This document shows, one piece after another, positions 4,811 to 5,186 of a stretch of 5,186 nt of DNA. The notes under the pieces were generated by a model that was not told the DNA's origin, ran no database searches, and worked only from the letters and a program-made list of their open reading frames with translations. The first letter of the stretch is position 1. The number at the start of each line of letters is the position of its first letter. The translations under genes and the position numbers were made by a program. The DNA is from Anaerolineae bacterium (GTDB taxonomy: Bacteria > Chloroflexota > Anaerolineae > 4572-78 > NAK82): the NCBI GenBank assembly GCA_030598425.1, contig JAUVPY010000242.1, positions 1-5,186 on the forward strand, given 5' to 3'.

Positions 4811-5186
4811 ATGCTCAACCAATCCAACGCTCACGAACTAGCCCAAATCGCCAAAGAAGTCGGCGCTTTGGTCGTGCGTGGCAGGCTCCAATACCCCGGC
4901 CCTGTCCACTCCGCAGCGCTCTCCCTACGCAGTTGCGCCGCGACTGTGCGGGATGCTGACGCAAAGACCGGCGATTGGGAGATTGGCGCTGAGAACATGC
5001 CTGATCTCTTGTACGAACTCCGAGACCACGAGGTGCTCTTGATCTTGGCTCCCGTTGACGGCCGCGAACCGGTTCATCTCTGCGGCTTTGTCCTGAACAA
5101 GCCAGGTGAGCCTTTCTGGCGACGCACCTTGCTCAATGTACGCATGCCCGCCCTTAAGCTGCCGATATGCTCATCCTTCCTCGGCA
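4811..5186 (+). CDS. Unrecognised protein, N-terminal part (3' cut by window edge)
   Basis: An open frame of 125 complete codons runs from ATG 4811 off the right edge without a stop. The ribosome site GGAGAGAG (4797-4804) lies six bases before the ATG, and there is no in-frame start further upstream within the gap, so the start is fairly secure. The protein starts MLNQSNAHELAQIAKEVGAL and contains an amphipathic N-terminal helix, then LVVRGRLQYPGP and ALSLRSCAATVRDADAKTG, an ENMPDLLYELRDHEVLLILA segment (from about residue 61) and WRRTLLNVRMPALKLPICSS near the edge. I see no signal peptide, membrane segment or known motif in this part, and do not recognise a family. The alternation of short hydrophobic strands suggests a compact alpha/beta protein. 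Confidence 0.7.
   Translation, partial: MLNQSNAHELAQIAKEVGALVVRGRLQYPGPVHSAALSLRSCAATVRDADAKTGDWEIGAENMPDLLYELRDHEVLLILAPVDGREPVHLCGFVLNKPGEPFWRRTLLNVRMPALKLPICSSFLG

Overview
The window carries seven protein-coding units, all on the + strand. They are a truncated subtilisin-type protease at the left edge, a CcbP-type calcium-binding protein, two small proteins of probable dimeric alpha/beta-barrel type, a QueG-like double [4Fe-4S] protein, an orphan lamin-tail-domain fragment, and an unrecognised gene cut by the right edge. Moderate-to-high GC, strong AAGGAG-type ribosome sites and this mix of small soluble proteins fit an environmental bacterium. Chloroflexota (Caldilinea/Anaerolineae-like lineages) is my best guess, because the lamin-tail, small-barrel and CcbP-like families occur together there as I remember them. 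The lineage is inferred from gene content only and is not proven.

Layout: 1-620 is the catalytic-serine half of an S8 protease, followed by a GC-rich terminator hairpin at 779-797. Positions 621-1222 are otherwise non-coding and hold dispersed repeat blocks, a good sigma-70-type promoter (1043-1071) and a foldable leader in front of the CcbP gene (1223-1594). That gene ends at a strong 9-bp hairpin (1630-1666). Positions 1595-2366 are a long non-coding stretch with two terminator-like hairpins, second copies of the repeat blocks seen upstream of the CcbP gene, and a near-consensus promoter (2015-2044). The first small-barrel gene follows at 2367-2657. A GC-rich gap (2658-3030) precedes the QueG-like gene (3031-3831). 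Then come the lamin-tail fragment (about 3987-4175), the second small-barrel protein (4335-4634), a gap with an inverted repeat, and the unrecognised gene from 4811 to the edge.

No operon or shared pathway is evident. Genes are separated by 140-770 bases, each intact gene has its own ribosome site, and roughly 57 per cent of the window is coding, which is low for a bacterium. I found no transposase, integrase, CRISPR array, tRNA or toxin-antitoxin pair, and I do not see a new multi-gene system. The most interesting signals are non-coding: an inverted pair of near-identical terminator hairpins and two other short blocks shared, in a different order, between the regions upstream of the CcbP gene and the first small-barrel gene, plus the structured CcbP leader.
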